A stretch of DNA of 37,632 nucleotides from Bacteroidales bacterium (GCA_027028505.1 JALVJE010000084.1:1-37632), one strand, 5' to 3'; positions 8,057 to 16,385 are shown, counted from the first letter of the stretch. Notes: generated by a model not told the origin, from the letters alone. Program-made: numbers and translations.

Positions 8057-8093
8057 CTACGTAGATAACTACGTAGTTAGCTACGTAGTTAGG
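8057..8093. repeat. Three tandem 12-bp repeats built on the palindrome CTACGTAG
   Basis: CTACGTAG occurs at 8057-8064, 8069-8076 and 8081-8088, exactly 12 bp apart. The spacers are ATAA, TTAG and TTAG. The middle copy is part of a 12-bp perfect palindrome, AACTACGTAGTT (8067-8078). Together with the inverted repeat at 8026-8048, this fills the gap between carA and the flavin reductase gene. An operator array or a slippage-prone repeat are both possible. Confidence 0.8.
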
Positions 8094-8181
8094 TCTCTGT
8101 ATGTGTAAGTGAAACAGCAAGATAAAGAATAAAGTAATTTTTAACTGGATTTAAAGTAGTTGAATTTAATCTTCCCGGATC

Positions 8182-8778
8182 ATGTCAAAAGTATCGTGGA
8201 AACCCGGAAATATGCTGTATCCGTTGCCGGCGGTGCTGGTGACCTGTGGCACGGACCCTGCGAAATACAATATCATCACCCTGTCGTGGACGGGGACGAT
8301 CAACAGTGAGCCGCCGATGCTCTCCATCTCGGTACGCAGGGAGCGGCACTCTTATGCGATCATCCGTGAGGCGGGCGAGTTCGTGGTCAATCTCACTACT
8401 AAAGCGATGGCCCGGGCCGTCGACTGGTGCGGGGTGCGGTCGGGACGTGATTATGACAAGTTCCGCGAGACGGGCCTGACGCCTGAGCCTCCGGGGCTGC
8501 TGCACACACCGATGATCGCCGAGGCGCCGGTGAGCATTGAGTGCCGTACGAAGCAGGTGATCGAACTGGGCAGCCATGACATGTTCATAGCCGAGGTGGT
8601 GGCCGTGCATGTGGAGGAGCGGTACCTGGACAAAAAGAGCGGGGCTTTCGACCTGCGGCAGACCGATCCCATCGCTTATCTGCACGGCAGCTATTACGTG
8701 CTGGGCGAGCGGCTGGGCCGGTTCGGCTTTTCGGTAAGAAAGAAACGCAAAAAGGACGGAACAAAACCCGACCTCTGA
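8182..8778 (+). CDS. Flavin reductase family protein (FMN-binding split barrel)
   Basis: A 198-residue cytoplasmic protein of the flavin reductase-like (DIM6/NTAB) family, which binds FMN and usually passes electrons from NAD(P)H to flavin. The N-terminal KPGNMLYPLPAVLVTCG, the FMN-contact segment with ITLSWTGTINSEPP, and SISVRRERHSY are the family's typical strands. FVVNL and DKFRETGL follow as expected. The C-terminus is a lysine/arginine-rich tail (KKRKKDG). The start follows a 227-bp gap with palindromic repeats that could control it. No partner monooxygenase is nearby, so the electron acceptor is unknown. Confidence 0.88.
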   Translation: MSKVSWKPGNMLYPLPAVLVTCGTDPAKYNIITLSWTGTINSEPPMLSISVRRERHSYAIIREAGEFVVNLTTKAMARAVDWCGVRSGRDYDKFRETGLTPEPPGLLHTPMIAEAPVSIECRTKQVIELGSHDMFIAEVVAVHVEERYLDKKSGAFDLRQTDPIAYLHGSYYVLGERLGRFGFSVRKKRKKDGTKPDL

Positions 8779-8825
8779 TATCCGAAGAGAAAACCCCGGA
8801 AAATGAGGATACGGAATTTTATCAC

Positions 8826-8833
8826 TAAATTTG
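8826..8833 (+). promoter_or_regulatory. Putative -7 box upstream of the first TlpA-like gene
   Basis: TAAATTTG is a perfect TAnnTTTG match. No TTTG lies 19-21 nt upstream. The leader would be about 35 nt and includes an unusually good Shine-Dalgarno, AAGGAGA at 8864-8870, which favours the ATG at 8876 over an in-frame TTG at 8831. Confidence 0.4.
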
Positions 8834-8875
8834 CCGGACAAAAAAACTGAACATTATAATTATAAGGAGAAAAAG

Positions 8876-10039
8876 ATGAAGAAATTAATGTGGCTGGTAC
8901 TGGCGGGAGTGTTGCTGGTATCGTGTGGAAGCAAGAAGGGGTTTCATATTGAAGGAACGCTGGACGGAGGTGCCGGCAAGCAGATCCGTCTCGACCTGGT
9001 GATGGCCAACCATCTGAAAACAGTGGATTCGACGGTGCTGGATGACAAAGGACATTTTGAGCTGTCCGGCGATCTGGAGCAGCCCACCTTCGGCATTCTG
9101 CGGGAGCCCGGGAACAAGATGTTCATGGTGATCCTGCATCCCGGCGACCGTATCAAGGTGACCGGCAGCTATGACGATCTGGAAAAGGACCACAGCATCC
9201 AGGGATCGGAGGACACCCAGTTGTTCGAGGCGTTCAGGACCTATCTGCAGCAGAACATAGACAAGCTGGAAGCATTGAACAAGACCTATCAGGACAGTTT
9301 GCACAGTCCCAATATCGGTGCGATCACAAAGGATTTGCGGGACCGTTCGCTGGCGATCATCGATGATCAGAAGAAATACACGGAAAAGTTCATCTCGGAT
9401 CACAGCAGTTCGCTGGCTTCTTTACTGGCTCTGTATCAGCAGATCGCCCCGGGCATGTATATTATGGATCCCATGGAGGACTTTGCTGTGTATGAGAAGG
9501 TGGACTCTTCGCTCAATGCATTGTATCCTGAGTCCGATCCCGTGATGACCTTTCATTCGCAGGTGGCCGAGCTGCGCAGCCGCAAACGGCAGCAGGAGGT
9601 AGAGAACCAGCTGCTGGGCATCGGCAAGGTGCCTCCCGACATTGCCCTGCCCGATCCGCAGGGGGATACGCTGCGGCTCTCTTCCCTCCGTGGCAAGGTG
9701 GTACTGCTGGATTTCTGGGCCTCGTGGTGCAGCCCCTGCCGGCAGGAGAGCCCCAACCTGGTCAGGAACTATGAGAAGTACCACAAGAAAGGGTTTGAGA
9801 TCTTCCAGGTATCCCTCGACCGCACCAAAGATGCCTGGGTGAAAGGCATTGAGGCCGATCATCTGGGTCAGTGGTATCACGTGAGCGACCTGGGATACTG
9901 GCAGTCGTCCGTGGTGAAGCTCTATCACATCCAGGGGATCCCCGATAATTTCCTGCTGGACCGGGATGGCAGGATCATCGCCAAAAACCTGCGGGGACAG
10001 GCGCTGGGTGATAAGCTGGCAGAGATCTTCGGGGAGTAA
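8876..10039 (+). CDS. TlpA-like thioredoxin-fold lipoprotein with DUF4369 domain (copy 1)
   Basis: A 387-residue lipoprotein. The signal peptide ends in a lipobox, LLVSC, with Cys17 as the lipidation site. An N-terminal DUF4369 domain (about 22-115), common before thioredoxin domains in Bacteroidota, is followed by a helical linker. A TlpA/AhpC-TSA thioredoxin domain runs from about residue 255, with the redox pair Cys285-Cys288 in WASWCSPC. Such proteins reduce or exchange disulfides in the periplasm. A strong Shine-Dalgarno precedes the ATG at 8876. The next gene, 23 bp on, encodes a paralogue with the same layout, which indicates a tandem duplication. The client protein is unknown. Confidence 0.92.
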   Translation: MKKLMWLVLAGVLLVSCGSKKGFHIEGTLDGGAGKQIRLDLVMANHLKTVDSTVLDDKGHFELSGDLEQPTFGILREPGNKMFMVILHPGDRIKVTGSYDDLEKDHSIQGSEDTQLFEAFRTYLQQNIDKLEALNKTYQDSLHSPNIGAITKDLRDRSLAIIDDQKKYTEKFISDHSSSLASLLALYQQIAPGMYIMDPMEDFAVYEKVDSSLNALYPESDPVMTFHSQVAELRSRKRQQEVENQLLGIGKVPPDIALPDPQGDTLRLSSLRGKVVLLDFWASWCSPCRQESPNLVRNYEKYHKKGFEIFQVSLDRTKDAWVKGIEADHLGQWYHVSDLGYWQSSVVKLYHIQGIPDNFLLDRDGRIIAKNLRGQALGDKLAEIFGE

Positions 10040-10062
10040 CAAATCCGGTTAATGCATAAACT

Positions 10063-11250
10063 ATGATCCTGAAAAAAAATAATCTGTTGCAATATGCCGG
10101 GATCGTTTTGTTCCTGGTGACCGTGGGGGTGCTGGCCATGTCCTGTCACCGTCAGCCCACGGCCGTGATCAGCGGTAGCCTGACCGCTCACAAGGGGAAG
10201 ATGATCTATCTGGACAGGCTGGACATTGATCAGGCGGTACCGCAGGACTCGGTCAAAGCCGGCAGGAACGGGAGGTTCCGTTTCCGTGTGGCGGTGGATG
10301 AGCCCACTTTTTTCCTGCTGAAGGTATCTCCCAACAATTTCATTACGCTGCTCACACAACCCGGCGAGAAGGTGCATGTGGAGGCTGATTCGGTTTTTCT
10401 TCCTGACGGATATAGTGTTACGGGCTCGGAGGGTTCGCTGCTGGTGAAGCAACTGGATGATCATCTGCGGGAGACGGTACGCAAGACCGATTCCCTTGTC
10501 CGTATCTACCGGGAAAACATGAACAAGCCGGGCTTTGACACCCTTCAGGGAAAGCTGGACCGGGAGTACAACGATCTGGTGCAGGCACAGAAAAAGTACA
10601 ATATTGCTTTTATCCTTAAGCATATTCATTCTCCGGCTTGTATCAAAGCCCTGTACCAGAAGCTGGATGCCAACACGTATGTGCTGAACGGCATCAGGGA
10701 CCTGCAGTATATGAAGATCGTAGCGGATACCCTGAAGGTTTACTATCCCGACTCAAAGATGACGCGGGCCCTGGTGCAGGACCTGCAGAAGGAGATGTCC
10801 AAATACAACGAGCTGCGTTTGCAGAGCATGATCAGCCAGGCCGGGAAAGTGGACCTGGAGGTAGCCCTCCCTGATATGCAGGGGGATACGGTGACCCTAT
10901 CTTCGGTATGGAAAAAAGGCAACTATGTGCTGCTCACTTTCTGGGCTTCCTGGTGCAGGCAGTGCATCACCGAGAACCTGACGCTCAAGACATACTATAA
11001 AAAGTATCACAGGAAGGGTTTTGAGGTCTATGCGGTCTCCCTGGACCAGCAGAAAGATGCCTGGATCAAGGAGGTACGTTTTGACGAGCTCCCCTGGATC
11101 AATGTATGGGACCCCACCGGGAATACCGCCCGCCGGTTCAACGTGAAGATGCCGCCCGTCAATTTTCTGTACGGTCCTGACGGCACGGTGCTGGCCCGCG
11201 ACCTGCACGGAAGGGCGCTGCAGATCAAGCTGAGCCAGCTTTTTGACTGA
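10063..11250 (+). CDS. TlpA-like thioredoxin-fold lipoprotein with DUF4369 domain (copy 2)
   Basis: A 395-residue paralogue of the preceding gene. The lipobox is LAMSC with Cys28. A DUF4369-like domain (about 32-125) precedes a helical middle region and a thioredoxin domain with Cys298-Cys301 in WASWCRQC. The segment PDMQGDTVTLSS before the thioredoxin fold matches PDPQGDTLRLSS in copy 1. The active-site dipeptide differs (Arg-Gln here, Ser-Pro in copy 1), which usually changes redox potential, so the two are probably not redundant. It is 23 bp downstream of copy 1 and 11 bp upstream of lpxH, suggesting one transcript. Confidence 0.92.
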   Translation: MILKKNNLLQYAGIVLFLVTVGVLAMSCHRQPTAVISGSLTAHKGKMIYLDRLDIDQAVPQDSVKAGRNGRFRFRVAVDEPTFFLLKVSPNNFITLLTQPGEKVHVEADSVFLPDGYSVTGSEGSLLVKQLDDHLRETVRKTDSLVRIYRENMNKPGFDTLQGKLDREYNDLVQAQKKYNIAFILKHIHSPACIKALYQKLDANTYVLNGIRDLQYMKIVADTLKVYYPDSKMTRALVQDLQKEMSKYNELRLQSMISQAGKVDLEVALPDMQGDTVTLSSVWKKGNYVLLTFWASWCRQCITENLTLKTYYKKYHRKGFEVYAVSLDQQKDAWIKEVRFDELPWINVWDPTGNTARRFNVKMPPVNFLYGPDGTVLARDLHGRALQIKLSQLFD

Positions 11251-11261
11251 ACGAGCACAAA

Positions 11262-12038
11262 GTGGAGAGAGGCAGGAAAACATATTTTATCTCTGACATG
11301 CACCTGGGATTGCCCACAGGCATTCCTGCCCTGCAGCGGGAAAAATATGTCGTTCAGTGGATGGACCGGGTGAAAGGGACGACGGCAGAGCTGTTCGTGG
11401 TGGGAGATATTTTCGATTACTGGTTTGAGTACAAATATGTGATCCCGAAAGGGTTCACCCGTTTCCTGGGCAAGGTGGCCGAGTTCACGGATGCCGGTAT
11501 CCCTGTTCATTTCTTTACAGGCAATCATGATGTCTGGATGTTCGACTATTTCCCGGAGGAGCTGGGGGTGGAGGTACATACCGGCCCGCTGGTGAAAGAG
11601 ATCGCCGGCAAACGGTTCTACATTGCCCACGGCGACGGTCTGGGTCCCGGCGACAAAGGATACAAGTTCCTGAAGAAGGTTTTTACCAACAAAACGTTGC
11701 AATGGATATACAAGCGGCTACATCCCGATTTTGCCACGTGGCTGGCGCTCTCCTGGTCACGGTCGCGCCGTGATCCCGAAAGCGGGGAGAAAGAGGTGGA
11801 CGGTGATTTCATGGGCGAGGATCGGGAGAAGTTGATCCTGTATGCCAAAGAGCTGATAAAACAGGAGCATTATGACTTCATCGTCTTCGGGCACCGTCAC
11901 CTGCCGATCGATTTCCTGCTTCCGGGGAATACCCGTCTGATCATCCTGGGTGACTGGCTGGAGCATTTCTCCTATGCCGAATTTGACGGGGAGACGATCG
12001 AACTGAAGACCTTTGAACCGGCTGTAAAAGGCCAATAA
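11262..12038 (+). CDS. lpxH: LpxH-like UDP-2,3-diacylglucosamine diphosphatase
   Basis: A calcineurin-like metallophosphoesterase of 258 residues, starting with GTG 11 bp after the previous stop. LpxH hydrolyses UDP-2,3-diacylglucosamine to lipid X in lipid A synthesis at the inner membrane. Metal-binding motifs are in the LpxH order: SDMHLG (Asp12, His14), GDIFDYW (Asp49), GNHD (88-90), AHGD (His123) and GHRH (His211, His213). It differs from generic phosphoesterases by the FDYWFEY segment after the second motif, as in LpxH. It closes the operon, and its stop lies inside a strong bidirectional terminator. Other UDP-sugar or nucleotide pyrophosphatase activity is less likely but not excluded. 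Confidence 0.82.
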   Translation: MERGRKTYFISDMHLGLPTGIPALQREKYVVQWMDRVKGTTAELFVVGDIFDYWFEYKYVIPKGFTRFLGKVAEFTDAGIPVHFFTGNHDVWMFDYFPEELGVEVHTGPLVKEIAGKRFYIAHGDGLGPGDKGYKFLKKVFTNKTLQWIYKRLHPDFATWLALSWSRSRRDPESGEKEVDGDFMGEDREKLILYAKELIKQEHYDFIVFGHRHLPIDFLLPGNTRLIILGDWLEHFSYAEFDGETIELKTFEPAVKGQ

Positions 12039-12067
12039 AAAAGCCCCGGAGCCGGGGCTTTTTTATT
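12034..12067. terminator. Bidirectional intrinsic terminator between lpxH and hppA
   Basis: Arms 12034-12049 and 12052-12067 are exact complements (core GCCCCGG/CCGGGGC), flanked by an A-run on the left and a T-run on the right. It can therefore terminate both convergent transcripts. The lpxH stop codon lies in the left arm. Confidence 0.93.
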
Positions 12068-12084
12068 GGAATATCAGATCACAC

Positions 12085-14511
12085 TTATTCTTCCTCGTCT
12101 TTCTGGATGCGCATGCCGTAGAACGACTTGTAAACGAAGGCCAGTCCGAAAACGAGCAGGATAACGCCTATGGGGATGGTCCAGTCGAAAGAACCGCTGG
12201 CCTGGGCGTTCATGCGCATGTGTACAGCGATCTCAACGGCCAGCAGGCCGAAGAGGGTGGAGAACTTGATGATGGGGTTCATGGCCACCGAGGAAGTATC
12301 CTTGTAAGGGTCGCCCACGGTGTCACCCACCACGGTCGCTTCGTGCAGAGGAGTTCCTTTTTCCTTGAGGTCCACCTCAACGATCTTCTTGGCGTTGTCC
12401 CAGGAGCCGCCGGCATTGGCCATGTAGATGGCCTGGAAGAGCCCGAAAACGGCCAGTGAGATCAGGTAGGAGACGAAGTAGTTGGGGTCGAAGAAAGCAA
12501 AGGCCAGCGTCAGGGAAAAGATGACGGCGAAGACGTTCCACATGCCGTTCTGGGCATAGCGGGTACAGATCTTCACCACCGCCTTGGAGTCTTCGATGCT
12601 CGACTCTTCTAGGTCGAGGTTGATATTCTTCTTGATGAAGGCGGTGGCACGGTAAGCCCCTGTGGTGACGGCCTGCAGGGAGGCACCGGTGAACCAGTAG
12701 ATGACAATACCTCCGGTGATGAATCCCAGGATCACCTGTGGGTCGAGCAGTTGCAGCTGCAGAAGGCCCATTTTTTTCAGCATGAGGATGATGGCAAAGA
12801 TCATGGTGGTAGCCCCGATGACCGCCGTGCCGATAAGTACCGGTTTGGCAGTGGCCTTGAAGGTGTTGCCGGCCGAGTCGTTGGACTCGAGGTAGTATTT
12901 ACCCATTTCAAAATCGGGCTTGAAACCGAAATCTTCCTCGATCTCTTTTTCGATATTGTCCAGTTTCTCGATACGGGACAGTTCAAATACCGACTGGGCA
13001 TTGTCGGTGACGGGGCCGAAGCTGTCGACAGCGATGGTGACAGGGCCCATGCCCAGGAATCCGAAGGCGACGAGGCCGAAGGCAAAGACCGTCGGGAAGA
13101 TCATGATGCCGTCGAGGCCGAGGGTGCTGACGAAATAGGCCAGGGCCATGAGGATGACGATGGCGATGCCTTCCCAGAACGCCGAGAAGTTACCGGCCAC
13201 CAGTCCGGAGAGGATGGTCAGGGAGGCGCCTCCTTCGCGTGAGGCGGTGACGATCTCTTTCACATGGCGGGAGTTGGGGGAGGTGAATACCTTCGTCAGC
13301 TCCGGGATGATGGCAGCAGCCAGGGTGCCTACGCTGATAATGGTGGAGAGCTTCCACCAGAGGCCGGTGAGGACGGTGCCGTTCTCAAGACGGATATCGC
13401 CGCCCAGGAGGAAATAGCTGACCAGGTAGGTGCTGAGGATGGAGACGAAAGAGGTGATCCAGATCAGGGAGGTCAGCGGCGCCTCGAAGTTATAGTCTTT
13501 GAGCTTTCCGTATTTGGCCTTGCCGATCATGTCGTTGATCCAGTAGGAAAGGAGAGAGGTGATGACCATCATGATACGCATGACGAAGATCCAGACGATG
13601 AGGTTGGCCTGGAAATCGGTGCCCACGACGGCCAGGACGATGAAAGAGATGAGGGCCACGCCGGTGACACCGTATGTCTCGAAGCCGTCGGCGGTGGGTC
13701 CCACGCTGTCGCCGGCATTGTCACCGGTACAGTCGGCGATGACGCCCGGGTTGCGGGGGTCATCTTCGGGAAGGTTGAAGACGATCTTCATCAGGTCGGC
13801 GCCGATGTCTGCGATCTTGGTGAAGATGCCGCCGGCCACACGCAGGGCGCTGGCACCCAGCGACTCACCGATGGCGAAGCCGACGAAGCAGGCGCCGGCG
13901 CTGTCACGCGGGATGAAGAGCAGGATGAATATCATCATGAACAGTTCGACGGTCACCAGCAGGACACCCACGCTCATCCCCGAGCGCAGGGGGATGGAGG
14001 TCACCTCCCAGGGATGGTTTTTCAGCGAGGCGAAGGAGGTACGGCTGTTGGCCAGGGTGTTGATACGTATGCCGAACCAGGCCACCCCGTAAGATCCGGA
14101 GATGCCGATGACCGTCCAGAGCAGGACCATCAGCACCTTGGGAAGGGGCATGTGGCTGAGAGCAAAGAAATAATAGAAAATAGCTACGGCCACGATGCCG
14201 AGCAGGATCAGCAGAAAACGCCCCTGCTGGAGGAGGTAGGTCTTACAGGTCTCATAGATGATGCCGGAGATGTGTAGCATGGACTTGTGAGCCGGGATCT
14301 TTTTGATCTTGGCATAGGTCCAGATACCGAAGATCCATCCGAAGATCACGAAGATCAACCCGTAAAAAAGAAGATCCCAGCCATCCACGCCTCCCAGCAT
14401 GGGGAAGACGCTCTCCCGCATATCGGGAACGTTGAGATCTGCTTCACTGGCCAGTGATAACACAGGCAACATCAGAAATGTCAGAGAACCCAGAAACAGC
14501 TTTTTTTTCAT
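12085..14511 (-). CDS. hppA: HppA, membrane-bound proton-translocating pyrophosphatase, probably potassium-independent
   Basis: An 808-residue integral membrane protein that couples hydrolysis of pyrophosphate to ion export. It has about 16 transmembrane segments and an extra signal-like hydrophobic N-terminus. The substrate loop near residues 240-280 contains EDDPRNPGVIAD, GDNAGDSVGPTAD and GFETYG. The second acidic motif is near the C-terminus (NAGGSWDNAKK, HEATVVGDTVGDPYKDTS). In membrane pyrophosphatases the residue after GNTx tells the potassium class: Ala in K+-dependent and Lys in K+-independent enzymes. Here GNTF is followed by Lys552, so K+ independence is inferred. GPTADGF replaces the usual GMAADLF, placing it in a divergent branch. 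A good promoter lies upstream. Confidence 0.95.
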   Translation of the reverse strand: MKKKLFLGSLTFLMLPVLSLASEADLNVPDMRESVFPMLGGVDGWDLLFYGLIFVIFGWIFGIWTYAKIKKIPAHKSMLHISGIIYETCKTYLLQQGRFLLILLGIVAVAIFYYFFALSHMPLPKVLMVLLWTVIGISGSYGVAWFGIRINTLANSRTSFASLKNHPWEVTSIPLRSGMSVGVLLVTVELFMMIFILLFIPRDSAGACFVGFAIGESLGASALRVAGGIFTKIADIGADLMKIVFNLPEDDPRNPGVIADCTGDNAGDSVGPTADGFETYGVTGVALISFIVLAVVGTDFQANLIVWIFVMRIMMVITSLLSYWINDMIGKAKYGKLKDYNFEAPLTSLIWITSFVSILSTYLVSYFLLGGDIRLENGTVLTGLWWKLSTIISVGTLAAAIIPELTKVFTSPNSRHVKEIVTASREGGASLTILSGLVAGNFSAFWEGIAIVILMALAYFVSTLGLDGIMIFPTVFAFGLVAFGFLGMGPVTIAVDSFGPVTDNAQSVFELSRIEKLDNIEKEIEEDFGFKPDFEMGKYYLESNDSAGNTFKATAKPVLIGTAVIGATTMIFAIILMLKKMGLLQLQLLDPQVILGFITGGIVIYWFTGASLQAVTTGAYRATAFIKKNINLDLEESSIEDSKAVVKICTRYAQNGMWNVFAVIFSLTLAFAFFDPNYFVSYLISLAVFGLFQAIYMANAGGSWDNAKKIVEVDLKEKGTPLHEATVVGDTVGDPYKDTSSVAMNPIIKFSTLFGLLAVEIAVHMRMNAQASGSFDWTIPIGVILLVFGLAFVYKSFYGMRIQKDEEE

Positions 14512-14569
14512 TGCAGTAGGATTTTAATGAACATTCTTCTAAACATCACATCAAAAGGGAATCAGTCCA

Positions 14570-14599
14570 CAAATATATATTTTATCCGAAATGTACAAA
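14570..14599 (-). promoter_or_regulatory. Putative Bacteroidetes-type promoter for hppA
   Basis: On the minus strand TTTG (14599-14596) is followed by 18 nt and then TATATTTG (14577-14570), a perfect TAnnTTTG. The leader to the ATG at 14511 would be about 50 nt. Confidence 0.55.
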
Positions 14600-14807
14600 C
14601 TTATTTATGTCATATATGTCCATATATTTTGCAACATACTTTTCCCGGCCGGGGCATGACTTTTGTTATTTTATATTAGGGATAAAATTATTATCTTATC
14701 AAAAAAGAAAATGGAGCCGGGCATAAGGAGATCATTCAATATCCTGAAGGGTTTGGATATCTTCTTTTGGCACATTGTGTAAGAGTGTTGAATTAAATTA
14801 CAAAGAG

Positions 14808-16115
14808 ATGAAAGATCACAGAGGCATGAGGGCAGGAAGTGGAATGAGGTATGGTATTGTTGTTATGATCATAACCTTATTTTCCACATGGGGGGTGTAT
14901 GCCGGCGGAGAAGTACAGGTACAGGACACCTCCGGATATTTTATAGTGAAGGGCAAGATCGTGGATTCAGAAAAAGGCAGGCCGGTGGTCTTTGCCTCGG
15001 TTTTTATCATGGGCACCCATATAGGTACCGTCTCCAATTCGGAGGGTAAGTTCCTGTTAAAGGTGCCGGAGAGGTACAAGGGGCACAAGATCGGTTTCAG
15101 CAGTATGGGGTATAAGACGATGACCCTGTCGGGGAAAGATCTGGTGAAAGGGAAAGACAATGTGATCCGTCTGGTGCCGGATGTTATTCCGCTGGCACCG
15201 GTGGTGGTGGAACATTTGGATCCCTATGCGCTGTTGAGAGAATACCGAAGAAGGATCAAAGAGAATTACGGCAAACAGGCGGCCATGATGACGGCATTTT
15301 ACCGGGAGTCGGTGAAGAAAAGGAATAAATACCTTTCTGTGGGTGAGGCTGTCCTGGACATCTACAAGGCCCCTTATACCGGCATTGAATCGGATCGGGT
15401 GCGTATATACAAAGGCCGCAAAGCCGAATATGTTACGAAAGAGGATACTTTGATGATGAAGCTGCAGGGCGGGCCTGTGACGATGGTGATGCTGGATGTG
15501 GTGAAAAATCCGGGGGATCTCCTGAGCCCTATGGCATTGATGTATTATGACCTTGCTTTTGGAGGGGAGGTGATGATCGATGGGCGGCGCACTTACATGA
15601 TCCGCTTTGACCAGAAAGATTCGGTGACCGTCCCTCTGTTCAAAGGGACCATCTATCTGGATCAAAAGACCTACGCCCTGGCCGGCATGGAGTTCAGCAT
15701 CAGTCCGAAGAAACTGGATGAGGCCGCCAAATACATGATCATCCGTAAGCCTGCGGGGCTTAAAGTGGATGTCCTGAGTGCTTCTTATCTGGTGAAATAC
15801 AGGTATCAGGGAGGCCGGTGGGTGTTAAATTATGTGCGTATCGAGAACCGGTTCCGCTGTAAATGGGATAAAAAACTGTTCCGTTCCAATTACACCATCA
15901 CCTCGGAGGCTGCGATCACCGATGTGGATTACAACAATGTGACCAAGCCCCGTTTCAGGGAGACAGCGCGGGCAGGAGATATCTTTATTGAGGATATCAA
16001 AGCTTTCCAGGACCAGGAGTTCTGGGGCAGGAACAATGTGATTCGGCCCGAAGAGTCGATCCAGGCAGCCATCCGGAAGATCCGGAGGAAGCTGAAACGG
16101 AGAGGGAAAGAGTGA
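14808..16115 (+). CDS. Exported protein with carboxypeptidase-regulatory-like domain (CarboxypepD_reg-like)
   Basis: I chose the ATG at 14808 (435 residues), preceded by AAAGAG; a TTG 11 codons upstream is also in frame. A hydrophobic signal peptide (about 14-30, ending VYAGG) is followed by a beta-sandwich of the CarboxypepD_reg-like type (about 45-130: VKGKIVDSEKGRPVVFASV, GTVSNSEGKFLL, MGYKTMTL). The rest (about 140-420) is a beta-rich domain seen behind such modules in Bacteroidota envelope proteins, including DYNNVTKPRFRE near the end. There is no TonB box or beta-barrel of TonB-receptor length. It ends in a basic tail (KIRRKLKRRGK). Its stop directly abuts a GAA heptad tract. Function unknown, probably cell envelope. 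Confidence 0.8.
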   Translation: MKDHRGMRAGSGMRYGIVVMIITLFSTWGVYAGGEVQVQDTSGYFIVKGKIVDSEKGRPVVFASVFIMGTHIGTVSNSEGKFLLKVPERYKGHKIGFSSMGYKTMTLSGKDLVKGKDNVIRLVPDVIPLAPVVVEHLDPYALLREYRRRIKENYGKQAAMMTAFYRESVKKRNKYLSVGEAVLDIYKAPYTGIESDRVRIYKGRKAEYVTKEDTLMMKLQGGPVTMVMLDVVKNPGDLLSPMALMYYDLAFGGEVMIDGRRTYMIRFDQKDSVTVPLFKGTIYLDQKTYALAGMEFSISPKKLDEAAKYMIIRKPAGLKVDVLSASYLVKYRYQGGRWVLNYVRIENRFRCKWDKKLFRSNYTITSEAAITDVDYNNVTKPRFRETARAGDIFIEDIKAFQDQEFWGRNNVIRPEESIQAAIRKIRRKLKRRGKE

Positions 16116-16116
16116 G

Positions 16117-16185
16117 GAAGGATGAAGCTTGAAGCTCGAAGCTCGAAGGATGAACTACGAACTACGAACTATGAACTACGAATCC
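16117..16185. repeat. GAANNNN heptad tract, island 2
   Basis: GAA occurs at 16117, 16124, 16131, 16138, 16145, 16152, 16159, 16166, 16173 and 16180, ten steps of exactly 7 bp, beginning 2 nt after the upstream stop codon. The unit drifts from GAAGCTT/GAAGCTC to GAACTAC/GAACTAT without losing phase. Only the GAA is invariant. Part of the 336-bp gap before glnN. Confidence 0.92.
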
Positions 16186-16270
16186 CGAAAAACAGCAAAT
16201 CTTTGATTTGCGTAGTTTTTCGAGGATCCTCGCAGTTCCAGCGGGATCAAGATCCCGGGAACTGCGGGAC
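16182..16270. repeat. Twin bulged hairpins of island 2
   Basis: Hairpin 1 pairs CGAAAAAC-A-GCAAATC (16186-16201) with its partner at 16205-16222, which has three bases where the left arm has one. Hairpin 2 pairs CGCAGTTCC-AGC-GGGATC (16231-16248) with 16251-16266, where one base faces three. Each has a 2-3 nt apex and the same kind of off-centre 2-nt bulge. They lie back to back, and GAACTA resumes at 16274 on the far side, so the pair looks inserted into the heptad tract. No U-run is present. Confidence 0.75.
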
Positions 16271-16320
16271 TATGAACTAATAAGGGGTATTATTATGCAA
16301 AAGGTGTAAAATTTTCCTCA

Positions 16321-16381
16321 TAGGGGGTAAAAACAGTGGGTATGTTGAAAAAAAGTGTAAAAATTTAAAACTTACCCCCTA
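16321..16381. promoter_or_regulatory. Spaced 10-bp inverted repeat upstream of the glnN promoter
   Basis: TAGGGGGTAA (16321-16330) and TTACCCCCTA (16372-16381) are exact reverse complements 41 nt apart. The right half ends 4 nt before the putative -33 element. A related AAGGGGTA is at 16282-16289. GTGTAAAATTT (16304) and GTGTAAAAATTT (16355) form a second repeated motif. Regulator binding in response to nitrogen is an attractive but untested idea. Confidence 0.55.
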
Positions 16382-16385
16382 ATTT

